From: Sphagnum magellanicum
Taxonomy: Eukaryota; Streptophyta; Sphagnopsida; Sphagnales; Sphagnaceae
DNA length: 64,000 bases
Assembly (NCBI GenBank): GCA_021904315.1
Contig: CM038913.1
Span: 1,673,958 to 1,737,957 of the forward strand
Direction of reading: 5' to 3'
Below are positions 1 to 10,890 of this stretch, one piece after another. The notes under the pieces are model-generated. The model was not told the DNA's origin. It saw nothing but the letters and a program-made list of their open reading frames with translations, and did no database searches. Each line of letters begins with the position of its first letter. Within the stretch, counting starts at the first letter, position 1. Position numbers and translations under genes: made by a program.

Positions 1-89
1 ATATCTCAGATGATTTTCTGCAGTTTGCACTATTCAACTCACAGACTCAGATGCATAGAAATGAGATGTGTACAAGCGACAGGAAATTC

Positions 90-834
90 TTACAGAGTTC
101 TTCTGAAACTGTGCAGAGACTCGGTAATATCTCTGGACCAAGCAAATTGTAAAAGCTGATAAAATCTCAGGATGTGTTGTGGGTGGTAAGGATACCTGCA
201 TTGCAACAAATCTGGTTGTTGTTGGGTGTGGCGATCCTGCAATTCCTGCAATGCCAGAGGATCCATTGGTCTTCTTACTGATGATTTATCTTCAATATCT
301 CCTCTGATTCTCATCTTTTTCTGCTGCAGCCTGTCCACAGGTTGAGGTTTCTCAAATGTACCACCACAAGCTGCCTGCTCTGAAGTTGTATGCTCCGAAT
401 TTATCCTTTGTTCTAGAAAATCAATGTCCCTTGATGTCTCTATCCTTTCCTCTCCTCTACACCCATTTAAATCTAGGTGGGGGCTGTGTTTTGCTTCCAC
501 ATTTTCTCCTAGAGTGCCTTCATTAAGTACTCCTTCAGAATCCTCCCACATCTCTACAGCTGTCCTACAGACTGAAGGCTTCTTCACATTTGAACTGTGG
601 CAGTTTCCTCCTGGCACTGCACAGTGTGAATCACAGTTAATATTCTCCCTTGGAAAATTGTGTGCATCTTCGTCATCATCCACTGTTTTTCTTAACCACA
701 AACATGCTTGACATACATGGTCCAAGTTCCCATTTTCTTCAAGGACACATCCCAGGTCAAAAAAGTTGCCATTTTGCATCACATTGTGATCAGTAGTAAG
801 CTGGTTATTTGTTGCCACCAGATTAGTATGTGCG

Positions 835-865
<31 letters not shown>

Positions 866-1028
866 CTCCATTCACTTTCTGCACAGGAAGTTCTTCTACA
901 CATGGAATATAAAAAAACTCCATGTTCTTGCATCCTCTGTCCCTATCACCATTTACAAGTTCCAGGGTCCTGATGGGAGGATGATCTACATGGTTGATTA
1001 TACTGTTGCCTTCAGAACTCTGCCACAC
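90..1028 (-). CDS. Open block with poly-alanine tract, possible PP2C linker region
   Basis: This 312-residue open frame is on the same strand just downstream of the PP2C block. It has no motif I recognise. It contains a ten-alanine run encoded by a (GCA)n microsatellite, acidic stretches and Cys/His pairs that do not form a clear zinc-finger pattern. POL/PLL phosphatases carry a long variable linker after the GLLW motif, so this could be that linker, reached through an intron or a frameshift near 1030-1090. The linker is normally followed by a conserved helix (ALRKTEEAF-like) that I do not see before the stop at position 90. It may equally be a chance open frame in moderately GC-rich DNA. Confidence 0.3.
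835..872. repeat. (GCA)n trinucleotide microsatellite
   Basis: About eleven GCA/GCG units in a row. Read on the minus strand they encode the poly-alanine tract of the open block at 90-1028. Confidence 0.9.
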
Positions 1029-1086
1029 AATGATCCAAGGGCTTTGAATCTAGTTGTTGACAAAGAGAATTATTGCCACAAGATCC

Positions 1087-1611
1087 CTACTGCTGCCACT
1101 GGATCTCATCATCTCCCTCAACATCTGATCCCACCACACTGGGGAAGTCTACAGCTCCAGAGGCCTCTTTCTCTTCTGGGTTTCCTCCAGGACAAAAACT
1201 ATCAAACCCAATGTCATCCTGATCCCAGAGAAGGCCCTTGAGCTCCTGGTAGATTGCAGTATAAAGATTGCTCATGAGAAAGTCAGGTGCATCGGGGCCA
1301 TTGAAGCCATTGTAAATCCCCACGAACAGCCATCCATGCTCCTCAGACAGCACAACATGAACTCGGTCCTCACCAGCCTTGCCCTGTGCCCACTGCAAAT
1401 TTGCCTGCTCTTTCGTGTCAGGGTCTGAGCTTGCATCATAGTTGCCCACCATCATGTCTGGAGCTAAATCAATTGTATGTTTCATAACACAATCTCTATC
1501 CCGTCGTCCTCTTTTGAGCCCTCCCGCATCACAAACAGCTTCATGGGCACAAACAAGGACCAATGTGTTTTCTGCACAATGTGTTTTCAATGTGTTAATC
1601 TGCTCACACAA
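1087..1611 (-). pseudogene. POLTERGEIST/PLL-type protein phosphatase 2C, N-terminal catalytic block (partial)
   Basis: The minus-strand reading holds the hallmark of the POL/PLL clade of plant PP2Cs: [16 protein letters not shown] followed by [23 protein letters not shown] and ELKGLLWDQ. Known family members are Mn/Mg-dependent Ser/Thr phosphatases acting in receptor-kinase signalling (CLAVATA pathway in Arabidopsis). The residues in front ([12 protein letters not shown] and on) are not recognisable as the usual long N-terminal region. The metal-binding Asp of the family's YDGFNG motif is Asn here (IYNGFNG). An in-frame TAG ends the block at 1087, and the next open block (1028-90) lies in another frame. 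The rest of the catalytic domain (DSRAVL and later motifs) is absent or lies left of the window. I read it as a gene fragment or decayed copy; a real gene with an unrecognised intron is the alternative. Confidence 0.6.
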
Positions 1612-1650
1612 CCCTTGTCAGGGACTTCAGGAAATAGTGAAAGGACTCAC

Positions 1651-1856
1651 AAACTCGAGGTTGTCACTGCTTGGAAGAGCAGCCTTTGCCTTTTGCAGGT
1701 CATGCACACCTGCTCGCACCTGAAAGCCTTTTGAAAGTAACTCCTTCACAATGCGCTTGCCAGTGCCACCTGTTGCTCCAGCCACAAACACTGTCTTGCT
1801 GCTGTTGCTTGAGTTCATGAGGGGACTATTGGTACAGGTTTCTGCTTTTGCAAGAG
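1651..1856 (-). CDS. Tic62-like NAD(P)-binding protein, exon fragment
   Basis: The minus strand from an ATG at 1818 reads SSNSSKTVFVAGATGGTGK, then RIVKELLSKGF and VRAGVHDLQKAKAAL. FVAGATGGTG is the Rossmann dinucleotide-binding glycine motif of the atypical short-chain dehydrogenase family of chloroplast Tic62 and the At2g34460-type protein. The reading continues upstream of the ATG in frame (KAETCTNSPL), which would fit an internal exon behind a transit peptide. The block ends at LEF followed by GTGAGT, a good donor site at 1650-1649. The remaining exons (catalytic core and C-terminus) are not found next on this strand; PP2C sequence follows within 40-60 bp. Either the gene is truncated and joined to PP2C, or its other exons lie beyond the left edge. 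Confidence 0.55.
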
Positions 1857-2142
1857 ATGACCTCTTACTACCCTGTACTCACCAGTTCACAAGTTAACCT
1901 CAAAACAAATAATTCTTCCATACATGTTCCAGTAATACCCTGGAAAGAATTGGAGATCTCTGAAAAAGGCAGTACCCCATTCCAAACACAAAAGAGAACA
2001 AATTGGACTGACATTCCAAGCACTGAAACGACATGCGATGGTGGGAAGAACATGCAAGTAACAGATACTGACTGCTAGTGTCTGACTAGTCAAATGTCCA
2101 TCTGCAAGTGGATCCATACAACAGTGGGGGTTGCAATGACTC

Positions 2143-2145
2143 CAC

Positions 2146-2176
<31 letters not shown>

Positions 2177-2190
2177 TCATCATCATCACT
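2143..2190. repeat. (GA)n microsatellite followed by (ATC)n
   Basis: An imperfect AG dinucleotide run passes into four ATC units. It explains the Ser/Leu-rich small open frames on both strands here. Confidence 0.9.
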
Positions 2191-2449
2191 GAAATGGTCA
2201 GACGGAACAGAAGTTAGCACTCTCGCCTTTATTAAAGAAACCATGGTGAAAGAACAACAACAGAAAGACGAGAATGCTTTCATACAACAATTTGCTGCAG
2301 GGTGAGACTGATGTTCTCATTCATGCTTTAATTAGTGCACAGCAGGAATGAATACAACAATAAGAACCTCCGATAGGCGAACTAAGGCGTTAAATCCTGT
2401 TAGTGGGAGGGAAAGAAAATACAAGACAAGAACCATAAAGATTCGCTTG

Positions 2450-2616
2450 CTTCTTAGTTCTGTGATTATGCCGTGCAACAAGTTGCCGCTGCGGAGGGAA
2501 ACCCTAAAATTTTCGAAGAAGAGGATACATGGCTTTGGTTTGCCACAAAAAGCATGCAATCTAGCCCCGCCTATAGTTGAGGAAAGTTGTTGGAAAGACA
2601 GATTTTGTGACTGCAT
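2450..2616 (-). CDS. Possible transit-peptide exon for the Tic62-like gene
   Basis: A minus-strand ATG at 2616 opens a stretch rich in Ser, basic and hydroxylated residues with few acidic ones (MQSQNLSFQQLSSTIGG and on). This composition suits a chloroplast transit peptide, and the position, some 600 bp upstream of the Tic62-like exon, suits a first exon. There is no homology I can name and the 3' exon boundary is a guess, so this is inference from composition and position only. Confidence 0.2.
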
Positions 2617-2699
2617 TTGGTGCTGGCAGCGTTTGAGCGAATTGTATTGCCGAAGTTTTGTACCGTTATAATCACGGCTAAGAATGGTGAGGTTGCACC

Positions 2700-5600
2700 A
2701 GAGATGGTGAATTTGTCAATGCTGATCGTCCTTAATATTTTGGTGGGAAGTACAAGCAGATCTATTACAAAAATGGTGATTGCTTTTCTCAAATGGAAGA
2801 ATGTTCTTTAGACTAACTAGACCTAACCTTAGAACTACTGCAATGCAGTTGACTATGACAAATTTTATGGACAAACTGATGTGTGGTTTTCTTGTATTTG
2901 TCTTTCTCTGTCATGATGGAACAGCAACGGACATCTTGGCTTCATCAGCTGGGCCGGCATAGTCCACACTTTGGGGTTGATACTGAGGTACCTTCTTCTT
3001 TTGTTTCAGGGAATTGCAAAGAGTACAAACCCCTTTTGAATTATTGATAGTCATGGCAAAGTGTGCTGTTAGAGGATGTGAGCAGAGTTGACACACCGTG
3101 ATTAGTTTTGCATCAGTAAACATATTGCATGACTGTCTTGTCCTTCCTTTCAATCACGTCAACCTTATACACATTCTGTTTTATTCGCAGTAACTGGTAG
3201 TGGCCTTATCTGTACAATAGAAAATGATGTCTCATATTGGTATTTTGTTTTCTGGGAATACAGACAAGTTTAGATTGCAGGTTAGCATTGACTTGGTTGT
3301 TCTACTATTGGCACAGGTTGTCATGCCTATCCCCAAGCCTTCAGGCTTCTCAGATGATGATGCCTACACAATGTGAGTTATTTGTACTGGTGTCTTCGGC
3401 CCTCTCTTTTGCTAAGGTGAGCATTGTATTTCTCTGTGTATATCTGTCTTCCTGAGTTTGTGGATACAGTACTGCAATACACTATTCCAGGACTGGAGAA
3501 AACTCTACAGTGGGTGGATGTTTTACAGGACAAATAATTTTTACTTACTATTATTGGATGTCTGTTGGCAAAATGCATTTCTTAAGTGCAGAATGATTTC
3601 TGGAATGATCTATAGTGGTTGATGCAAAGCTTAATTGAAGTTGTGAACAGGATCATACAGTAGCCCCAAAAGAGGCATACCTAACCTTTTTCAGTCACCA
3701 TAATACTTTCCTACTTGCTATGGAGATGTGTGAAGTGAGGTCGGAAGGAAACTGATGAGGATATTAACATGATACATTAGGTTGCTCAAAGTTATGGGAA
3801 AGAAAATCTGTATTGAGTCTGTTACTTGAGTTGGGACTTAAAGGAGGCCCAAAGGGCATTTTCACCCTGGGGAGGAGACTCTTTGGAGGGAGGTTCACTT
3901 AGCTATGCATTCATAATTTTGTCCCTGCAGTTAATGCAGGCCACTTTTGCAATAACCAGGGTTGAGCCTAAAACCCTAGCATGCTTCTGAAATGCTTGCA
4001 GCTCGTTTCAACTGGGGAGAGAGAAATATCAAACTGTGAGCCATATGGATTTATTGGTCTTGTAGTAGTGGCAAACTGAATGCAGTTGCTCTTGAAGTTT
4101 GATATGCTGTTGGGTATTGTGTAGACCTGAATGAACATGAGGACATACAGAGGAAGTTCTTTGATAGGAATGATTGGCCCAAGTATGTGCTCGTGCATTA
4201 CACCTGGTACTCTACTGCCTCTCTCTAGTGGACTCCTAAACCAAAGATGGAAATTGAGCTTTGGATAAGATGCTTACCTTGGTTGACTGAGCAGAGGAAA
4301 TTTGTAACCACTGGATGCATCAGAGTCTTATGTTCTTCCAACTACTCCCAGGGTCAAAATTTCCCCACAGTTATCAAAACAGGGATATGTTAGGTTAAAA
4401 GGTTAACAGTAGTATAAATTCAATTGGTGGGCATCACCATGTCAAGTTTTCTACATTTCTGGCTGCTGCAACTGTGGGGAGTCCTCTGTTCCAATGGGAT
4501 GTCATCCATGAGTGATGGGATTAGAAATCTAGTGGATGCAGAACTTAGTTGCATAGAAGATCACACCTAAATCCATATTTAAGTGAACATCTGGAGCTGT
4601 TTTTGGGCATGTAGGTGTCATGATTTATTTTATCAATAACCCTTGCAATAGGCCTGTGTGTTGGATCAAAGTTTGGAGTGCTTGAAGAACTGAAATTTTT
4701 TTGTCCATTTAAGTAGTGGGACATGTGCTTGTGCTACATGTACAAATATGTGCAGTTGCTTGTGCTTTTCACAGTCTCCATGACTTCAGCAGTGACATAG
4801 TGCACTTTATTAGTGGAGGTAGGCCTGAGGGCTCAAAACGCAATCTAAATTTTCAGGGCGCCACGTGGCATCATTTAAAACACCTTCAAAGTAAAGATTT
4901 CAAACACCAGGGAATTAATCATTATAGTTTCAACTGTACTAATTGAAGAATTAGTTAGGATAAACTGTAATCAATACAAAAATCCTTGCACTTAATGAAA
5001 CAAAAGTTTATTGGATTGATCTGACCTTCCTGGAAACTTTTAATGGGAAGGTGGTAAGAGCAACTCCACTAGTGCTTAATATGATGCCCTGCAAATTAAA
5101 ATAGATGAGAGAAGTCAAAACATGCCCGTTTGGTGCAGCAAAATTGTTTTGGCACAGCATTTTTGTACATTTTGCTGAGGCTGCTAAAAGGCACAACAAA
5201 GCCTCGCACCTGCTGTTGATTGGCTAGATAATTCGATTGGTCCAGGTGGGTCGCTATTAGTACCCTTCCACCCATTTTCAGTGTTACTTATATGGGTATT
5301 TTTGGAAAAAATTGTAAACAACCAAAACTTGGATGCCATAAATATATTTTCAGGGTCACAAACTGAGCACCGCTGGAGATGCCCTTAAATGGAAAATCAT
5401 AACAAATTTTTATCCCAAAAATGTTGAAGACTGTTAACCACCATTGCAGGATGAACAGACACAACATGACGCATTCTTTGGATGTAAATAAGCAAAGGTG
5501 TATATGATGCCAGCAGACTGGCAGAGCTGGAGGGGAAGAAGATTTGCATCTGGCTTGAAGACTGGGTTTTAAAACTATAAAACATTGACTACAGTAGACT

Positions 5601-6150
5601 ACCAATGCATACCACTGCAGAGGAAAAGGCCGGAGTTTTACTTACTGAACAATGAAATGAAATGTGGTTGGTGGTTGGTACAAGCCGCCACCAGTTGTAC
5701 TGCAAGTCTATTGGCTAAGAATTTGCTTTTTATCTGAATTTTGGGTCAAGAATGGTGAGCCCTCTAGTCCATTTTCCAAAGCTAATATTGTGGCCACCAT
5801 TGTTTGATGAATACCCCACCTCATGGTGATCTCCAGAATGCAAATATATGCATATATTGTTAGCGCATGCAGAGCGTGCCAATAACAATGAAAACTTTGA
5901 AAAGTAGGCGTTGTCTTTTATTGGAACAACAACACTCTCATATATATACATTTTTGTCCAAATGTTTTTCCTGGATAAGACTCATCCAAATCTGATTGTG
6001 GGTATTGATGCTCTAAATAGATTATAGCAAATGTAATCTTACACCAAATTCAAGCTTACAAGTTAGAATTTTCAATAAACTTTGTAAAATGAAGCTCTTT
6101 ATTCAAACCTAGGGAAAGGGAAAACAAACAGGCCTTGGGTAAAGCTGCAG
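2700..6150. other. Intergenic stretch without recognisable genes
   Basis: I see no protein family, RNA gene or clear transposon in these 3.4 kb. Open frames are all under about 105 codons and match nothing I know. Base composition is more balanced than in the rest of the window from 10.8 kb on. The stretch may hold introns or UTRs of the genes at the left edge. Confidence 0.4.
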
Positions 6151-6179
6151 CTAATCTGGTAAAATGGCCAAGAAAAAAA

Positions 6180-6770
6180 ATCCAAATTGATTTTTATCAT
6201 TTCTAAACATTACAAGTATCCCAAGTTTTAATATTTAATGGGCTAGGGGTCTCAAGTCCAAATTTAAGATTTTGCAGGTTAAAATATATGCACTAAGAGG
6301 CCTCAATCAGGGGTTTGGATGAACTAATACCTGCAGTGGTAAAAACATTTATAAACATTATTGCTTCTAGACATTATAAATACATGCCTTGGATGAAGAA
6401 GCACCAACATTGGTACCATGGTAAAAATAGAAAAAATCATCTAAATTGTTTCTAAATATTATAAATATCCCATGATTAGACAAAATCAGGGTCTCTGATT
6501 CCAAATCTAATATCTCTTCGGTTTAATTTGGCCACTAAGCTGCCTCACTCAAGAGCTGAAGGTGACCAACCAGTCATCAGTGTAGGTGCCGCAAGTTGGC
6601 CAGGGTGAACCGGCACCCATGTTGGTACCTTGACCTTTTTGAGTGAGGCCTCTTAGTGGCCATATTAAGCCCAAAAAATGTTAAATTTGAACTCAGACAC
6701 CCTGATTTAGTCTATGCATAGGATATTTGTAATGTTTAGAAATAATTTAAATGGACTAGCTTGGGTTTGC
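6180..6770. repeat. Dispersed repeat with inverted ends (MITE-like)
   Basis: A segment near 6526-6560 reading GGCCACTAAG then GCCTCACTCAA returns inverted near 6635-6662 as TTGAGTGAGGC then CTTAGTGGCC. A related phrase (CACTAAGAGGCCTCAATCAGG) lies at 6290. The flanks on each side also mirror each other (AAATATTATAAATATCC on the left, GGATATTTGTAATGTTT on the right). Parts of the same family recur downstream of all three SABATH genes. The pattern fits a small non-autonomous foldback/MITE family; exact ends are uncertain. Confidence 0.5.
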
Positions 6771-8054
6771 CCAAAGGCTCTCAAGTAACTGTGCCCTTGT
6801 TGGCTGATGGAATATTATTGAAACTACTTAATAGCAAGATGGGAATTTGAAAAAGTTTCTCAGAGTCCACAATTTTTTTATAAAAACAATCAAGGCATTG
6901 AGGCTAGTGTTGCTCTGTTATTGGGGAATTGTTTTTAAATAAATATGTTGGGTACTAATAAAGGGCACAATGACAGGCTATTGCAACCTACATGCCGGTT
7001 CTCACAAGCAGGAATATTTATTTTGGGGAAAAAAAAAAGGTGAGCTAGAGTTGCACAAGAAGTCCAAGACCATATAATTCACAGGGCTCTTGTGAAAATC
7101 CCCTCCGATCTCATTTGTATCATTAAATCCAATCCATCAGAGACATGTCTGTGGACATCAGTTGCAGAAAGCGTCCAGGTGCTGAAGAAGACTTATGTAT
7201 GCCAGTGATTTTGCAGCTGCTGCTGGCTTGTTTATCCCCCCCCCCATGTAGTAGGCTAAGTAGTATTCAGTTTTCTGGGCAGCTTGGTCTACAACGTTAG
7301 AGAACAATAGTCTGTTAAGATCCTGTAAATAGTCCAACTGTTCCAAATTAGTACTGTTCTTTTTTCCAAGTCTCATACTGTGACTAGCAATCATTCACTG
7401 TGTTTGTAGTTGCTGGAAACAACAGGCTATGTGAAATTTTCGAAGTCCTCACCTCTTCTTAATAGGTAATGACTAGGTAATATTGCAGAGGAAGAGTGTA
7501 ATATCATCATCCGCTCTGTCTGTGTCTACTCTCTCTAGTGACCCAAGCTGACAACGTTTAGGTTAGTGCTGCAGGAGCAGTATTACTCTACTTGAGAGAG
7601 AGTCGGACATAGTCAATAAAAGACAGCGATAGGCCTACCTCCACTCCAGGTCCCAGAAGGGACCAACTAGTTTCACTTATGCAGGGTGGAAAAGTCAAAA
7701 ATCAATGTGGCAGGGCGCCTCTTTGTTCTCTTCGGGTCTGGTAAGTGGATAAACATCCTGTGGACTGTTCTGCACACTTTAAACTTTGTATCACCATGGA
7801 AAAGTTGCAACTTCTCATGATTCTGTTGTTGCAATGGCATAGATCTTGTTATAGAGTTTTGAGATCAGCTATACCTCTTGAGGTTCTGCAGCATCATAGC
7901 TGAGTTTTGTGGTACTTCTGTAATGTGGACAACTCAGGGCAGAGGGTTCTGTAATGTGTTCGGATGAATGTCATGGAACAAGGAAATCGATTTGTTCCTT
8001 ACTTTTATAAAAGAAAAAATTATTCCACAAAAAATGTTGAACTTGCTACGTGGG

Positions 8055-8655
8055 TATGGGTAGTGTGGGGAAAATGTGGAAAAGAATTATGTGGGGAAAC
8101 TGTGGAAAACAATAACATCGGAAAAGTGTGGAAAAACTGTGAAAAGAATAGTGTGGGAAAAATGTGGAAAACAATAACATGGGAAAACTGTGGAAAATTT
8201 GTGAAAAGAATAGTGTGGAAAAGAATAGTGTGAATAAAGTGTGGAAAAAATGTGGAAAAGAATACTGTGAGAAAAGTGTGAAAAATATGTGGAAAACAAT
8301 AACATGGGAAAATTGTGGAAAAACTGTGAAAAAGATAGTGTGGAAAAGAATAGCATGGGAAAAGTGTGGAAAATAATAACACATGGGAAAAGTGTGGAAA
8401 AGCTGTGGAAAAAAATAGTGTGAGAAAAATGTGGAAAAAATAACAAGGGAAACGTGTGGAAAATCTCTGGAAAAAAATGTGAAAAAAAATTCATAGAAAA
8501 AATGGGGAAAAAATGAGGAAACAAAGTGTCGGGAAAATGTGAAAAACCAAAGAGTGGAAAGAATGTGAAAAATTCACGTGGAAAATTTTTGGAAAAAAAT
8601 GTGGAAAAAATTGGCGTTGAAAAAACGTGGAAAAATGTCAGTGTGGAAAAAAGCG
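8055..8655. repeat. GTGGAAAA-rich minisatellite (period about 60-65 bp)
   Basis: The plus strand repeats GTGGAAAA, AACAATAACATGGGAAAA and AAGAATAGTGTGG words for 600 bp. The AATAACAT word recurs near 8111, 8171, 8299, 8374 and 8437, giving a higher-order period of about 60-65 bp. The plus strand is almost free of C, so the array is strongly purine-skewed. The open frames across it on both strands (Phe/His/Ser-rich or Lys/Asn/Trp-rich) are by-products of the repeat. It ends about 340 bp before the start codon of SABATH gene A, where genes B and C have a TATA-bearing promoter. Confidence 0.9.
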
Positions 8656-8699
8656 TGACAAATTTCCGTGGAAAAATATTACATATCTAGTTGTGATAA

Positions 8700-8992
8700 A
8701 TGCCTTGAGTTTATGAAAGATATAAGCAGTACCCAGTGCCCACAGCGGCCAGAGTTGAGGAAGTGAAAGAAAGAACGAAAGAAAGAAAGAAAGAGGCCGT
8801 TCTTGTATTTGTAAAGCAGTCTTTTGTGTTTTGTAACAGGAAAAACACAAGTCCTGAAGCAGAGTAGTACTACATGACCGTGAAGATTTAGGGAAAGACT
8901 CTCTTAGTTTACAAGTGGTGTATCTTAAAGGAAGTGTGTATAATTTTATTTTATTTTGTTTTCGTGATTGAAACGTTCTTGGATTTACAGCA
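8700..8992 (+). promoter_or_regulatory. 5' leader of SABATH gene A, TATA region not conserved
   Basis: From GATATAAGCAGTACC (about 8718) to the start codon this matches the leader of genes B and C, including the GAAA tetranucleotide run and GCAGTCTTTTGTGTTTTGTAAC. Just upstream the match stops: B and C have GTATAAAAAG and CTTTCACTTTAC, whereas A has unrelated sequence running into the GTGGAAAA array. I see no good TATA box at the equivalent place. The transcription start is inferred from conservation only. Confidence 0.5.
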
Positions 8993-10656
8993 ATGGTGAA
9001 ATCGGGAATGCAGGTGACCGACATGAAGCTGGGGAAAATTATTTCCATGGTGGGTGGTGATGGGGAATTCAGTTACCAGCGGATGGGGGTGCTACAAGCA
9101 TCTGCAATCAAGACGTTGGAGCCGTTAATGGCCGAAGCTGTTAAGCAGATGAGTCTGCCGAAACAAGGTCCCTTGCATATTGCTGATTTCGGTTGCTCCA
9201 CTGGGAGAAACTCCATAAGTTACATAAACTTCATCGTGAAGTGCATCATTGATAGGTACCTCGAAGCTAGCGAAAATAATGGTCATGTCACTTGCATGCC
9301 GGAGATGCTTGTTTCCTTCATGGACTTGCCTGGGAATGATTTCAATAACCTTGTTCAGCTATTGGCGTCAGAGGCCAAAAATGCCAAGGATTTAGCCGGA
9401 TCGGTCAATGGCGCCAATGTTGGAAGAGCTAGCAACTACTTCTCAACAATGATGGGAGGATCATTCTACAACCGTTTGTTGCCCAAGGAGAGCATGCATT
9501 TCGTAATATCGACGTTTTCCTTGCACTGGATGTCTCAGGTGAATTGATTGATGTTCAATTACTCCACCATTCTGATCCAATGTTTTGCGTCTTGAAGATT
9601 GCTAGCTCATGTACACAGGACTGTCTAGAAATATGCATTTTTAGATCAATTCACCATGCACATCTACACCAATTGAATATTAACAAATTTCACAATCGTC
9701 ATGGTGATTAACAAGTCATTGACGAGACTACTCTTGTTGGTTGTGCACATAGATACCTGCAGCAGTGACAGATCCGAATTCTCCACTTTACAACAAAGGC
9801 CGCTCTTGGATTCTTGGTAGCGACCCTGCTATTGCACGAGAGTTTGCTCAACAAAGCATGCTTGACTTGGACAACTTTCTCAGTAGTCGTGCTGTTGAAA
9901 TGGCACCTGGTGGTATTGTGTTCGCGTACTTCACTAGCCGTCAGGACGCAGCCAACCCTGAAAACCAAACCAACCCCGAATGTCACGATTGCTGTTTTGT
10001 TGGTACTGACTTCGAAAACGCTTGGAACGACCTCATTGACGACGTATGTAAAGAACACAATACTCTATGCTCTTGGTGAACCAATTTTTTGATGAAACAG
10101 AAGTAGAAAGTCACTGTCTCTGCCTTGCAAGACAAGGTGCAATCTTTCAAAAAGTTGTAGACTAAAAATCCATCGTGTTGTTCAAGTTCTCAATAGATTG
10201 ACGCTTCAAATCTTTTACAGCTTTTTGGATCATGGTTGTTTGCAAGCACAGGGAGTGATAACTGTTGAAACAAGAGACACATTTAACATCCCCATGTATC
10301 GTCGTTCAAAGGAGGAGGTGGAGGCATCAATCATCAAGTGTGGTGCCTTTGACATCCAATATTTGCAATTGTGGGATGACTACAGCATCTGCCCTCAGGA
10401 CGAACTAATGCACATGCTACAATTCCCCAAATCCTTCGCTACATTTTTGTCTGCATGGGTGAGGGCGATGCTTGGCCCAATCATGGAGGCACACATGGGC
10501 CGACACAACACCGACGAATTCTACGTTCGCTACCAGCGATGCATAACAGCTCGTGTCACGTCCCTCCTTTCCAACCCTAAAGCCCAACAAAAATACAAGA
10601 TTTTCAGTACGAGTTTCCTCCTTGTGGTCCTCAAGCGAAAAGTACTTAGTACCTAA
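8993..10656 (+). CDS. SABATH-family SAM-dependent carboxyl methyltransferase, gene A (3 exons)
   Basis: Proposed exons are 8993-9538, 9753-10043 and 10252-10656, giving 413 residues. Both introns (214 and 208 bp) are GT-AG and fall between codons. The first follows HWMSQ, a conserved SABATH intron site. Visible motifs: MVGGDGEFSYQ (19-29) in place of the usual GGxGxxSY start, Gln35 (equivalent to the carboxylate-binding Gln of salicylate methyltransferase), the SAM-binding ADFGCSTGRNS (64-74), DLPGNDFN (111-118), and SLHWMSQ (176-182) with the substrate-contacting Trp179. SABATH enzymes transfer methyl from SAM to carboxyl groups of small acids (salicylate, jasmonate, IAA, gibberellin, cinnamate) in the cytosol; the substrate cannot be read here. 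The ATG at 8993 was chosen because the frame upstream is not conserved; Met19 would also leave a complete domain. The copy is intact and the most diverged of three. Confidence 0.85.
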
Positions 10657-10724
10657 TCCAATCAACAGTATCTTCCCATTTTTCAATCATGAAGCCTCTT
10701 GGTAAACAGATCTAGTACCTAATC

Positions 10725-10890
10725 TAGTACCTTCCCCCTTCTTGAGTGTTGCATTTTAGTGGCCATATTCAACCCCAGAAATATTAAATTTGGAAATCAT
10801 ATAAACCTGTTTTGATTTTTTTTTTTTTTTGTCTCTAATTGATGGGGATGACATATTACCCAGCATAATTTTGTCCTCCTTTGTTTGAGG
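10725..10890. repeat. 3' flank shared by the SABATH genes
   Basis: CTTGAGTG..GCATTTTAGTGG, AGAAATATTAAATTTG and TTTGTCCTCCTTTGTTTGAGGGGTG recur downstream of genes B (28315-28475) and C (56340-56500). Homology between A and the others stops near 10890. The first part belongs to the dispersed family at 6180-6770. The 3' UTR may lie here. Confidence 0.6.

Noticed and set aside
424-711. Plus-strand frames at 424-711 and 708-1241
   Set aside because: Antisense of the minus-strand blocks; no recognisable motif.
8020-8524. Overlapping open frames of 112-145 codons on the minus strand, and 89 codons on the plus strand
   Set aside because: They lie in the GTGGAAAA minisatellite, and the protein repeats simply mirror the DNA repeat.
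10044-10079. Reading exon 2 of gene A through to a stop at 10079
   Set aside because: GTATGT directly after LIDD is a strong donor, and the next exon resumes the family alignment in frame at 10252.
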